In this document: positions 16,226 to 24,472 of the stretch, piece after piece
How the letters are laid out: the number at the start of each line of letters is the position of its first letter
Numbering within the stretch: position 1 is the stretch's first letter
DNA from: Ilyobacter_A sp963668015
GTDB lineage: Bacteria; Fusobacteriota; Fusobacteriia; Fusobacteriales; Fusobacteriaceae
DNA: 33,672 bases
Direction: 5' to 3'
Assembly: GCA_963668015.2 (NCBI GenBank)
Contig: CAXXCR010000036.1
Span: forward strand, 1 to 33,672
Notes under the pieces: model-generated
What the model was told of the DNA's origin: nothing
What the model saw: only the letters and a program-made list of their open reading frames with translations
Databases searched by the model: none
Program-made: the position numbers and the translations under genes

Positions 16226-16934
16226 AAGAGAGTTAGTAGAAGAGTTTGGGATACATTCCTCTTATTTGGATTTTTTTACACCTGAAAAGCTTCAGGAATT
16301 GGAAAAAATATTGGAAGTGACAACAAATGAACCGTACACACCCAGCAGGGAAAATATTTTCAAGGCATTAAATTTTGATTTGTATCAGAACAGAGTAGTA
16401 CTTTTGGGGATGGATCCCTACCCTCAGGCAGGGGTAGCTACTGGACTTGCATTTGAGGTGGAGTCTGATTCCTGGGACAATAAACAGGTCAACACATCAC
16501 TGAAAAACATTCTTAAATTAATTTATAAAACGTATTACGGTGAACTACTTACATTGGCTGATTTGAGAAGAAAAATAAACAGTGGTGAATTTCCAATACT
16601 CACTCCAGATAAACTTTTTAAATACCTTAGCAGTAATGGGGTTATGTTTTTGAATACAGCACTTACAACAAGAGTTGGACAACCAGGTTCTCATATAATG
16701 GTGTGGAGAAGTTTTATAATTGATTTGATAAAATATATAGATGAAAAACATTCTGATCTAACTTATCTTTTATGGGGTGGAAAAGCTCAAAATTACGAAA
16801 AATACATCAGAAATGGGAAAATTATAAAACATAATCACCCAGCTATTTGCGGTAAACTGAATAATCCAAATGATTTCTTAAATGGTATGAGTTTCGAGCT
16901 TACAAAAAATATGGTTAATTGGTTGGGTAAATAA
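16218..16934 (+). CDS. ung: uracil-DNA glycosylase, divergent family 1
   Basis: Removes uracil from DNA by N-glycosidic cleavage (238 aa, normal length). Motif A reads GMDPYPQAGVATGLAF (from 64) instead of GQDPYHGPGQAHGLAF: the catalytic Asp (D66) and the thymine-excluding Tyr (Y68) are kept, but Gln and His are replaced by Met and Pro. MFLNTALT (143-150) keeps the uracil-recognising Asn (N146), and LLWGGKAQ (184-191) is typical. The second catalytic motif is HPAICG (207-212) rather than HPSPLS, keeping the His. Activity is likely, but this is an unusually diverged Ung. It overlaps the upstream NUDIX gene. ATG with GGGG upstream. No clear terminator follows. Confidence 0.88.
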   Translation: MDRRELVEEFGIHSSYLDFFTPEKLQELEKILEVTTNEPYTPSRENIFKALNFDLYQNRVVLLGMDPYPQAGVATGLAFEVESDSWDNKQVNTSLKNILKLIYKTYYGELLTLADLRRKINSGEFPILTPDKLFKYLSSNGVMFLNTALTTRVGQPGSHIMVWRSFIIDLIKYIDEKHSDLTYLLWGGKAQNYEKYIRNGKIIKHNHPAICGKLNNPNDFLNGMSFELTKNMVNWLGK

Positions 16935-17010
16935 ATTTAAAGGGATACATATTCTTTGTTTGAATAGAATATTATAGTCAACCTCAGATATTTAAGGGGG
17001 TATCAAGTGT

Positions 17011-18307
17011 ATGAAAAAATTGATTTTAACATTTTATTTTTTAGTATCTATAATGGTATATCCAACTGATGATTATGCATATCCTCTGGAAAACAGGTAT
17101 GAAAGTACGGTACTGGGAACACCCACACCATATCTAGCCACTTTTCCAATTGAGATTCCGGTCAAGCAGTATAGCATAGATATTTTCCCAGGTCGTCGTG
17201 CACCAGAACTGTTTTGGTATAATAATAGGTTTAAATTTTCATTGGCAAAACAAAAAAAATGTGCACCGCTTATTTTTGTAATAGGGCGGTACAGGTACAG
17301 GTTACAACTCCATTAAACTTAAAACGTTTCAAAAAATATTCTACGGTGCGGGGTATCACGTGATTTTGATATCTTCACCAACGTATTCCAATTTTATAGT
17401 GAGTGCCTCTAGCAGTCACCTTCCCGGCATACTTAAAGAGGACTCTGAGGATGTTTATAGGGCTATGAAAAAGGCCTATGACAGGGTTAAAGATAAAATA
17501 GAAGTAAGCGACTTTTATTTGGCTGGATATAGTTTAGGTGCTACTCAATCGGCGTATATATCTAAGTTGGATGATGAAAGAAAAGAACTGGGATTTTCAA
17601 AAGTTCTTATGATCAATCCGGCAGTATGTCTTTATGATTCGGCAGATATATTTGACAGTTATATTTCCAATATGCCTGGCGGTGTCAATAATATTGATTA
17701 TGTTGTAGAAAATATACTAAAGAACATATCTGCTTATAATAAAAATATAGGAGGGGTAGGAGATATAGGTGATGGAATAGAGTTTGCCGGAGATTTCTTT
17801 TATGAATTTTTCAAAAAAGAGAAACTTTCTGATGAAGAGTTGGCATCGCTCATAGGGATAGCGTTTAGGCTCAGCTCGATAGAACTTATTTTTGCATCAG
17901 ATATAAGCAGTGATTCCAGTGTGTTTGTTGAAAAAGGCAGAGAAATTTCCAAATATGAAAGCCTTAATCCATATTTTAAAAAACTTATAAAATTCGGTTT
18001 TGTAGACTATTTTGAAAATTTACTATTACCCTATTATATAAAAAAGCATGGCAGTGATGATATTAGTGAAATAAAAAGAGCTACCGGTATAAGGCAGATT
18101 AAAAATTACCTATCCAAAGCGCAAAAAATAGCAGTTTTTACAAATGAAGATGAGATAATTTTGAGTAAAAAAGACTTAGAATTTTTAAAGGACACCTTTA
18201 ATGAAAGAGCAAAGATCTATCCATACGGCGGCCATTGTGGGAATATGTTTTACAGAGAAAATGTTGAAAGCTATATCAAGTTTTTCAACGGAGAGGGGAT
18301 AGATTAA
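17011..18307 (+). pseudogene. secreted alpha/beta hydrolase with a frameshift
   Basis: The N-terminal part (17011-17316) has a signal peptide (MKKLILTFYFLVSIMVYP). Its frame ends in LIFVIGRYRYR. The correct continuation starts one base later at 17285, reading GGTGTGYNS, then HVILISSPTYSNF and the nucleophile elbow GYSLG. That frame runs to 18307, so the joined protein would be about 431 aa. One surplus G in the GGG at 17284-17286 explains everything. GGTGTG would be the oxyanion-hole loop, the Ser of GYSLG the nucleophile, and the late His in YGGHCGNMFY a candidate catalytic base. It overlaps the MlaA-family gene (TAATG), suggesting a joint envelope-lipid function, which is inference. It is a true pseudogene or a sequence error. 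Confidence 0.75.
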
Positions 18308-19053
18308 TGAAAATAAAATTATTTGCACTGTTTTATTTGCTTATAACGATTTTGATTTATCCTGAAAGGCGTGGACCATATAATCCGAGGAAATTCGGAA
18401 GACCTGATAGAACGTTTAGAGATGAAAAAGATGAAGTGAATCTTTTTGATATTTATGACCCCCTCGAACCTATTAACAGAAGAGTATATTATTTTAACTC
18501 AAAAGTTGATAAATTTGTATTAGTTCCAGTTACAGATTTTTATAAATTGGTTGTGCCTGATATGCTTGAGAAGGGGGTATCTAATTTTTTTTCAAACATA
18601 GAAGAGGTCAATACTTTTATAAATAGTGGTTTTCAACTTAAGTGGAAAGATATGTTTGTTACAGGTGGAAGGTTTTTAATAAATTCTACATTTGGAGTAG
18701 CAGGATTAATGGATCCGTCAAGTCATATAGGCCTTATGAAAAGAAAAGAGGATTTTGGACAAACGCTAGGACATTATGGCATTGATTCCGGACCATTTAT
18801 AATACTGCCAATTTTCGGGCCTTCAAACTTAAGGGATTTATCTGGTATAGCTTTTGATAAAGGGACCTTCTTGTATATTGACCCGCTAGAAATGATTGAA
18901 CTAAGTAAAACTGATCCAGAAATTTTATTATTGGAAGGTGTTGACACTAGAAATAATGTGTCGTTTTCCTATTATGAAACTGGAACCTCATTTGAATATG
19001 AATATATCCGTTTGTTTTACACAAAATCTAGACAGCTTCAAATTGAAAATTAG
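18307..19053 (+). CDS. mlaA: MlaA/VacJ-family outer membrane phospholipid protein
   Basis: MlaA-family protein (248 aa) of the system that removes misplaced phospholipid from the outer leaflet of the outer membrane. Signatures: YDPLEPINRRVYYFN, VLVPVTDFY, GVSNFFSNIEEVNTFIN, GGRFLINSTFGVAGLMD, KEDFGQTLGHYG, GPFIILPIFGPSNLRD. The N-terminus (MKIKLFALFYLLITILIYP) is a hydrophobic signal or anchor but contains no cysteine, so unlike the proteobacterial protein it is not a lipoprotein. The start overlaps the hydrolase stop, so the genes are coupled. The other mla genes are absent from the window. A bidirectional terminator follows the stop codon. Confidence 0.92.
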   Translation: MKIKLFALFYLLITILIYPERRGPYNPRKFGRPDRTFRDEKDEVNLFDIYDPLEPINRRVYYFNSKVDKFVLVPVTDFYKLVVPDMLEKGVSNFFSNIEEVNTFINSGFQLKWKDMFVTGGRFLINSTFGVAGLMDPSSHIGLMKRKEDFGQTLGHYGIDSGPFIILPIFGPSNLRDLSGIAFDKGTFLYIDPLEMIELSKTDPEILLLEGVDTRNNVSFSYYETGTSFEYEYIRLFYTKSRQLQIEN

Positions 19054-19080
19054 GTGGCAGAAATTTCTGCCACCTAATTT
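19047..19080. terminator. bidirectional terminator, mlaA / WD40 lipoprotein gene
   Basis: A 34-base perfect palindrome with half-site AAATTAGGTGGCAGAAA and its exact complement, between two convergent genes, with T-rich ends on both strands. It contains the mlaA stop and touches the stop of the WD40 gene. Confidence 0.88.
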
Positions 19081-20737
19081 AATATAAACTCAAATTTTTT
19101 AAATCAACCCATCCGATATTTTTTGCATAGCCTAAGTTTTTACTGTTTAATATCCAAATTATATTTACTCGTTTTCCAGGCTTAAGATAGGTCTTTTTTT
19201 TCTTGTCTAAGTTACTGTATGCGAAGCAATATTTTGTAACTTTATATTTTTGATTGACTTTTTTTGAAATCTTTAAATTTTCAATGGGTATAAATCCTTT
19301 TCTATACTTGCTAATTACATATATCATATCTAAATTATCAAAATAGTATGCTTCACCAAAAATATTACCTTTAGAAAAATTTTTCTCCCTGACAGAAAAA
19401 TTAGTATTATATAAAATACTGTCTTCTACAACACATACACCATATCCTTTCTTTAATTTTTTTCTTGGAATAATTGTACTTAATGGGATTGTGTTGAATT
19501 GATATTTTCTAGGCCAGGTAATTTCTAGAGTGTCCTTTTTCTCTACTCCTGTAAGCATAGTTTTTTCAGGGATAGATAATTTTTTTTTGATAATTATATC
19601 CTGTTTTGTTAAAAAATATCTTTTTCTATATTGAAAACGTTTTTTCCAGATTTTAATATTATTGTTTTCATCAATGGCAAATATGAATTTATTTTTTGAA
19701 TCTACTCCAACATCTTTTATAAATATAGAATTTCCGTAAAAAAATTCCGAAATAATTTTTTCTTTATCTATGTTGATAATTTTGATGTTATTATCAGCGT
19801 ATGAGGCCAGTAAATAATTATCTTTTATTGAGAGAGAGGTAATCTGATCGTCGTCTGTTTTCAGTATGTGACTTAAATGCCTATTCCTGAGATCCCATAT
19901 TTCAATCTCTCCATTAGTATTAGAGCTTATTATTCTGTTTTTATAATATCCTACGCCGTTTTTAATAGAGTCTTTATTATGTAGTGAATAAAGAAAACTT
20001 GAATTATTGCTATCCCATACGGCAATTTTTCCATCCCAGGATGAGCTTAAAAGTTTCTGTAGTTCTGGGATGAAATAAAGCCCGGAGACATTATGAGTAT
20101 GAAAAGTCAAATTTTTCAAAAGTGAACCTGTGTAAAAATCCCAAACTCGAATATTGTTTTTTTCTGAGTTTATATAGTATTTTCCGTTGTTATTTTTAGA
20201 ATCAATAAGTGAAAATGAGTCACTGCAAGTTATTAAATTTTTACCGTTGTTAGTAATGACAATATCGTTGATTTTCAATTGATGTGCTTTAAAGTTGTTT
20301 AAGATTTTGTAACTATGCATTTTAAGTATTATTATTTGTCCGTTTTCAGTTCCGCAGATTATAATATTTTTTTTAGAATCAACATATATTTTTGTTATTG
20401 GTGAATCAGATATAAATTCAGTTTTTTCTAATTTGTTTTCAATTATATTCCAGATTTCTATACAGCCATCTGTTTTTCCGAATATAATTCTATTGTCATC
20501 TAAAAAATTTGCTGCAGAAACATCAGATTTTGAAAATAAAAGATCAAATTTTCTGGGTTCTTGCTCATAACTGTGATCCAAAAAATAATCTGAAATTTTA
20601 TTTTTATGATAATCTTTTTTTTTGCTTACATTTTTTTTAATTATTTTATTTTTAAGTGAGTTGTCTTCTACAGTTTTTACAGGTTGACTGGAACACCCGA
20701 GAATAAAAAGAAGACAGATGAAAATTAATTTTTTCAT
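19079..20737 (-). CDS. WD40-repeat lipoprotein with SH3-like C-terminus
   Basis: Predicted lipoprotein (552 aa): signal MKKLIFICLLFILGC with lipobox Cys15. A beta-propeller of roughly seven WD40-like blades follows; visible blade ends include IEIWNI, IIILKM, IRVWDF, IAVWDS, IEIWDL, IKIINI and IKIWKK. The last 160 residues contain two regions resembling SH3-like modules (GYGVCVVEDSILYN... and YLKPGKRVNIIWIL...GWVDL). I do not recognise the exact family; a scaffold or peptidoglycan-facing role is inference. I take ATG at 20737 rather than GTG at 20752 because the shorter form gives a normal signal peptide and uses AGGTGGA upstream. The start lies two bases after the acyltransferase stop, so the genes form an operon. 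Confidence 0.82.
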   Translation of the reverse strand: MKKLIFICLLFILGCSSQPVKTVEDNSLKNKIIKKNVSKKKDYHKNKISDYFLDHSYEQEPRKFDLLFSKSDVSAANFLDDNRIIFGKTDGCIEIWNIIENKLEKTEFISDSPITKIYVDSKKNIIICGTENGQIIILKMHSYKILNNFKAHQLKINDIVITNNGKNLITCSDSFSLIDSKNNNGKYYINSEKNNIRVWDFYTGSLLKNLTFHTHNVSGLYFIPELQKLLSSSWDGKIAVWDSNNSSFLYSLHNKDSIKNGVGYYKNRIISSNTNGEIEIWDLRNRHLSHILKTDDDQITSLSIKDNYLLASYADNNIKIINIDKEKIISEFFYGNSIFIKDVGVDSKNKFIFAIDENNNIKIWKKRFQYRKRYFLTKQDIIIKKKLSIPEKTMLTGVEKKDTLEITWPRKYQFNTIPLSTIIPRKKLKKGYGVCVVEDSILYNTNFSVREKNFSKGNIFGEAYYFDNLDMIYVISKYRKGFIPIENLKISKKVNQKYKVTKYCFAYSNLDKKKKTYLKPGKRVNIIWILNSKNLGYAKNIGWVDLKNLSLY

Positions 20738-20739
20738 TT

Positions 20740-21597
20740 TTAAATTTTCCACCTGTTATGAAACCACATCCATTGTTCGGGGTGCTTTCTTATAGCATTT
20801 TCCATTAGATGGATTAAATTTTGTGTGTTGATTTGTACATCTTGTTTTATATTTCCAGTCCTTATTAAATCTAATCTTTCTTGGATAAAAACAGTGTTAT
20901 TGTTGTTTTTATCAAGTATGCAATATCCGAAAATAATTGGGATATCCTGCTTAAGGGCAAGATTTATGGCACCAGTTGGAGCAAGTGTTTTTCTGCCAAA
21001 AAAAGTGACTTCAGCGCCTTTTCCGTAATGGTCTGAAATCAATGCGATAACTCCTTTATTATTTATAGCTTGTATTAGTTGCCTAGTGATCCTTTTATCT
21101 CTGAGTATAATATTCATTCCCAACTTTTCTCTTTGGTCTGTTATATAGGAGCTGACCAAAGGATTTTTCTGTTTTTTTGCGACAGCATAAAATGGGTATT
21201 TATATGCAAGATATGATGCAGCCTCAAAGTTTCCCATATGCATAGTAGCTAATATGACACCTTTTCCTTCAGAATATGCCTTATCCAAAATTTCAATGTT
21301 TTCAAATTTAATTTTACCAAGTTTCGTTATTGTTTCCGGCAGCCAAAATGAAGATAAAAATACTTTGGACATTATAACATATGAATCTTTTGCAATTTTT
21401 TTAACTTCTGAGATGTTTTTTTTAGGAAAAGCAAGCTGTATATTTTTAATTGTAATTTTTCTTCTTTTTTTTATTAAATAATAGCCAAGTTTTCCAAGAT
21501 TTCCTGCAAATGAGTATCTAAAACTTTCCGGGAAAAAAGTGATGGTTTTAGAAATAAATTTCATTAGTATAAATTCTAGTTTATATTTCAGTTTCAA
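20740..21597 (-). CDS. LpxL/HtrB-family lipid A acyltransferase
   Basis: Membrane-associated acyltransferase of the lauroyl/myristoyl lipid A family (285 aa), which adds a secondary acyl chain to the lipid A precursor at the inner membrane. The catalytic HX4E motif is HMGNFE (H120-E125), followed by AVAKKQKNPLV. GKGAEVTFFGRKTLAPTG is a second family block, and the C-terminus WMWFHNRWK is typical. The N-terminal 45 residues are hydrophobic and basic, fitting membrane attachment. The start is TTG at 21597 with AGGAGGAT six bases upstream. It shows the cell has an LPS-type outer membrane. Its end is directly coupled to the WD40 lipoprotein gene. Confidence 0.92.
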   Translation of the reverse strand: MKLKYKLEFILMKFISKTITFFPESFRYSFAGNLGKLGYYLIKKRRKITIKNIQLAFPKKNISEVKKIAKDSYVIMSKVFLSSFWLPETITKLGKIKFENIEILDKAYSEGKGVILATMHMGNFEAASYLAYKYPFYAVAKKQKNPLVSSYITDQREKLGMNIILRDKRITRQLIQAINNKGVIALISDHYGKGAEVTFFGRKTLAPTGAINLALKQDIPIIFGYCILDKNNNNTVFIQERLDLIRTGNIKQDVQINTQNLIHLMENAIRKHPEQWMWFHNRWKI

Positions 21598-21677
21598 ATT
21601 GATCCTCCTAGTAGATTAAAATTTAAATACATTATACTATAAAATGTTTCTTTAGAGAAGAGCGAAAAAATAAAGAG

Positions 21678-21707
21678 TTGAAAAGAAGTCTGAAAATATA
21701 GTATAAT
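21678..21707 (+). promoter_or_regulatory. promoter of rpiB
   Basis: TTGAAA (21678-21683) and TATAAT (21702-21707) with an 18-base spacer, about 33 bases before the rpiB start codon. Confidence 0.75.
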
Positions 21708-21739
21708 GATTTGAGAAAAAAAACGGGAGGTAAACGGTA

Positions 21740-22168
21740 TTGAAAGTAGCATTGGGATCAGATCACGGGGGATATAGATTAAAAGAGGTATTAAAAGAGC
21801 ATCTATTGTCCAAGGGATATGAGATAGAAGATTTTGGAACAAAAAGTGAAGAGTCAGTAGATTATCCAGAATACGGAAAAAAAGTAGCGAAATATGTAGT
21901 ATCAGGAAATGCAGATTATGGAATAATAATATGTGGAACAGGAATAGGAATATCGATAGCAGCGAATAAGGTAAAGGGAGCACGTGCAGCATTATGTCAT
22001 AATATGTGGACAGCCAAGTTGACAAGAGAGCATAATGATGCCAATATACTAGCCTTAGGAGCGAGGGTTATAGGAGAGGGTATAGCGTTAGATATTGTTG
22101 ATACCTTCCTGACAACAGAATTTGAAGGTGGAAGACACCAGAAGAGAATTGACAAAATAGAAGATTAG
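21740..22168 (+). CDS. rpiB: ribose-5-phosphate isomerase B
   Basis: Interconverts ribose-5-phosphate and ribulose-5-phosphate in the pentose phosphate pathway (142 aa, standard). Motifs: ALGSDHGGYRLKE, DFGT...SVDYPEYG, IICGTGIGISIAANKVKGARAALCHN with the catalytic Cys, and REHNDANILALGARVIG. The start is TTG at 21740 with GGGAGG nine bases upstream; no ATG gives the conserved N-terminus. The HIT gene follows after 28 bases and probably shares the transcript. LacAB-type isomerases are related, but a single gene of this length with these motifs fits RpiB. Confidence 0.95.
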   Translation: MKVALGSDHGGYRLKEVLKEHLLSKGYEIEDFGTKSEESVDYPEYGKKVAKYVVSGNADYGIIICGTGIGISIAANKVKGARAALCHNMWTAKLTREHNDANILALGARVIGEGIALDIVDTFLTTEFEGGRHQKRIDKIED

Positions 22169-22196
22169 TATAGGTGTTATATAGGGAGGAAGGTCT

Positions 22197-22544
22197 ATGT
22201 CGACTATTTTTACTAAAATAATAAATAGAGAAATACCAGCTGCTATAGTTTATGAAACTGATGAAGTGATAGCATTTAATGATATAAATCCATTGGCTCC
22301 TATACATATTTTAGTGGTATGTAAAAAGGAAATACCAACTATAAATGATATAGAGGTAGAAGATAGTGAGTTGATAGGGAAAATGTACCTTGCTATTAAA
22401 GAAATAGCTTCTCAAAAGGGTATCTCTGAAAAAGGATATCGTATTATAACTAATTGCAATGAATATGGTGGGCAAGAAGTCTTTCATTTACATATGCATA
22501 TTTTGGCAGGAGAACCAATTGGGCCTATGCGTCAAAATTTGTAA
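22197..22544 (+). CDS. HIT-family (HinT-like) nucleotide hydrolase
   Basis: Histidine-triad protein (115 aa) of the HinT type, which hydrolyses adenosine phosphoramidates and related AMP conjugates. The triad is HLHMH near residue 97, with nucleotide-binding segments FTKIINREIPA, DINPLAPIHILV and GYRIITNCNEYGGQEVFHLH. Length is typical. ATG at 22197 lies seven bases after GGGAGGAAGG. It is second in the rpiB transcript and is followed by a strong terminator. Confidence 0.94.
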   Translation: MSTIFTKIINREIPAAIVYETDEVIAFNDINPLAPIHILVVCKKEIPTINDIEVEDSELIGKMYLAIKEIASQKGISEKGYRIITNCNEYGGQEVFHLHMHILAGEPIGPMRQNL

Positions 22545-22574
22545 ATAAGAGTATTAAATATATATATATTTAAG

Positions 22575-22607
22575 AAGCAGTACTAAGCAGTTTAGTTCTG
22601 CTTTTTT
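22575..22607 (+). terminator. terminator after the HIT gene
   Basis: AGCAG-T-ACTAA-GCAG-TTTAGT-T-CTGCT followed by TTTTTT, a stable intrinsic terminator about 30 bases after the stop. Confidence 0.88.
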
Positions 22608-22698
22608 ATTTGTTTTCTTCCTAATAAGGTAAAAATGGGATAGAATCAGTAATTCGAGAAATAACTCAAAATAACTTGCAATAGAAGACAAAGTCTTA

Positions 22699-22782
22699 TA
22701 ACTAGATATTTAAGAATACTAGATGAAGTCTGAAAAAGGGTGTGAGTCTAGTTCTGTAGAAGATAGAGTTTGCTTAGATAAT
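22699..22782 (+). repeat. diverged intergenic repeat, copy A
   Basis: Aligns by eye with 25201-25284 in the same orientation: AACTAgATATtTTAAG, then a TAGTTxTG block, TAGAAGATA, then TTTxCTTxGA at matching intervals. No ORF spans it. The level of identity was judged by eye only. Confidence 0.45.
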
Positions 22783-22904
22783 AGAATATATGAAACTGAA
22801 ATTTTGAAAAGGATTTTTGAACTGAACTCAGTAAAAAAATGAGTATATTACTTTGTATATATACCAATTGGGCCTGAAAAGCTCATACTAGAATTTCAAA
22901 ATAC

Positions 22905-22946
22905 AGTTTAATATCAGTTTAATTTAAATAAAACTGATATTAAACT
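22905..22946. repeat. perfect 16-bp inverted repeat
   Basis: AGTTTAATATCAGTTT (22905-22920), a 10-base AT spacer, and the exact reverse complement AAACTGATATTAAACT (22931-22946). There is no U-tract, and it lies about 300 bases past the HIT terminator, so it is not an ordinary terminator. It could be an operator or a remnant of a small mobile repeat. Confidence 0.8.
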
Positions 22947-23211
22947 AAATTTGAAACAATTAGTTTGGATTAATTCTGAAAAAGCTGAGGAATGATTTTT
23001 TAAAAATTTAGAATATTGAAACTCTGGTGTATATAAATTCTATATTCTTAAAGCACACTATATAATGTAATTTTATATTATAACAAAGGTGCAGTAAAAT
23101 TAAGTAGTGGAGACAATCCGTATAATTTTATTTGAAAATGTTGGCGTATTAAAAGAATTCATTTTATTAAAATTATATCTACCTTATTAACATAGAGGGG
23201 ACTTAGCAAGT

Positions 23212-23916
23212 ATGGGAAGTAAGATTCGTCATAGTGTAGTAGAAATAAGCTTCAGTGTGATTAGAAGACCGAGAAAAACAATAGTTATAAGGGTGAAAGA
23301 GGGCCTTGTAGAGGTAGTAGCAGATCCTAGAGTATCGCTGGAATATATATTTAATTTGATAGAAAAGAAGGAAAAATGGATAAAAAACAAACTAAAACTT
23401 TCATTACCTAAAAAAGAACTCATATATGAAAATAGAGAAGAACATTATTATTTGGGTAGAGCATATCGTTTAAATATAAGTGTTGTAGAAAATAAAGCAG
23501 ACGAAGGGATCTTTTTAGAAGATGATATACTTAATTTAAATATTTTAAATGATACTAAAGAGTATAAAAAGAAAATGTTGGAAGCCTGGTATAGAAATAT
23601 GGCTAAGTATTATTTTAATAGAATAGCAGAGGGCCTTTGTGATAAGCTTAAACCTGATGGTATATCTATGCCTGAAATTTCTGTTAGGAAAATGAGTAGA
23701 AGATGGGGGACCTGTCATTATTATAAAAAACGAATTATACTTAATCTAAGCCTCATAAAAGTTCCTATTGAATTGATAAGATATGTGATATTACATGAAC
23801 TTTGCCATTTTAAATATCCAAACCACAGTAAGGAATTTTATGGATACATGTGGCAGTTTGAACCGGAATTAAAACAAAAAAAAGAAAAATTGAAGGCATA
23901 TGAAAAAGTCCTATAA
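23212..23916 (+). CDS. YgjP-like M48 family metallopeptidase
   Basis: Putative zinc metalloprotease of the YgjP/DUF45 family (234 aa). The zinc motif is VILHELCHFKYPNHSKEFY: HExxH followed by a conserved second histidine and a Glu. The upstream RRWGTCHYYKKRIILNLSLI is the family's other hallmark. The N-terminal half, with RRPRKTIVIRVKEG, is also typical. No signal peptide is seen, so it is cytoplasmic. GAGGGG lies 11 bases before the ATG, a rather long spacing. A nitroreductase gene follows after 25 bases, probably co-transcribed. Its biological substrate is not established in general. Confidence 0.9.
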   Translation: MGSKIRHSVVEISFSVIRRPRKTIVIRVKEGLVEVVADPRVSLEYIFNLIEKKEKWIKNKLKLSLPKKELIYENREEHYYLGRAYRLNISVVENKADEGIFLEDDILNLNILNDTKEYKKKMLEAWYRNMAKYYFNRIAEGLCDKLKPDGISMPEISVRKMSRRWGTCHYYKKRIILNLSLIKVPIELIRYVILHELCHFKYPNHSKEFYGYMWQFEPELKQKKEKLKAYEKVL

Positions 23917-23941
23917 TTTAAAATATATAAGGAGGAACAAA

Positions 23942-24472
23942 ATGATAAACCTATTAAAAAACAGAAGAAGTATAAGAAAATTTAAATCCGATAAAGTTGA
24001 AAAAGAAAAGATAGAAAAAATTCTTCAGTGCGCCTTGATATCTCCAAGCGGAAGAGGATTGAAACCTTGGGAATTTGTGGTTATTGATGACAAAGAGTTA
24101 ATAGAAAAACTGTCTCAGGCAAAACCTACAGGAGCCCAGTTTTCGGAGGATGCACCGCTTATAATAGTGGTAATGACAGAGAGGGAAAAATCAGTAACGT
24201 GGATAGAAGATCTAGCAATAGCATCTACAGTTATGCAGCTTGAAGCAGAAAAATTAGGACTTGGTTCTTGTTGGGTACAGCTTAGAAATAGAATGTATGA
24301 TGATGAAAGAACATCTGAACAGTATGCAAGAGAACTTTTGGGTGTACCTGAAAAATATGAGGTTAATCATTTTATAGCATTCGGGTATCCAGATGAGAAA
24401 AAACAGGGCTATACAGAAGAGGACATGGATTTTGGAAAAGTATCGTATAATCAATTTGGCACAAGATTATAA
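23942..24472 (+). CDS. nitroreductase family protein
   Basis: FMN-dependent NAD(P)H oxidoreductase of the nitroreductase superfamily (176 aa). RRSIRKFK near the N-terminus and SPSGRGLKPWEFVVI form the FMN phosphate and ring contacts; LGSCWVQLRNR and IAFGYPDEKK are C-terminal family blocks. The open frame reaches back to 23900, but AAGGAGGAAC directly precedes the ATG at 23942, and this start gives the family's normal N-terminus (MINLLKNRRSIRKF). The physiological substrate is unknown. Its stop overlaps the thpR start (TAATG), so the two are translationally coupled. Confidence 0.92.
   Translation: MINLLKNRRSIRKFKSDKVEKEKIEKILQCALISPSGRGLKPWEFVVIDDKELIEKLSQAKPTGAQFSEDAPLIIVVMTEREKSVTWIEDLAIASTVMQLEAEKLGLGSCWVQLRNRMYDDERTSEQYARELLGVPEKYEVNHFIAFGYPDEKKQGYTEEDMDFGKVSYNQFGTRL

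Larger units (their letters stand above)
22608..23211. other. intergenic region with diverged repeats
   Basis: About 600 AT-rich bases without a gene. It contains one copy (about 22699-22782) of a diverged repeat also seen at 25201-25284, a 13-base exact copy of part of the HIT gene (22863-22875), and a perfect 16-bp inverted repeat (22905-22946). It looks like decayed mobile or duplicated sequence. The promoter for the metalloprotease gene should lie near its right end. Confidence 0.5.

Noticed and set aside
17360..18307. Hydrolase starting at GTG 17360
   Set aside because: The open frame continues upstream to 17285 and joins the signal-peptide part; no ribosome site precedes 17360.
21594..22025. 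143-codon minus-strand ORF opposite rpiB
   Set aside because: Hydrophobic low-complexity translation that is the antisense shadow of rpiB, whose motifs are unmistakable.
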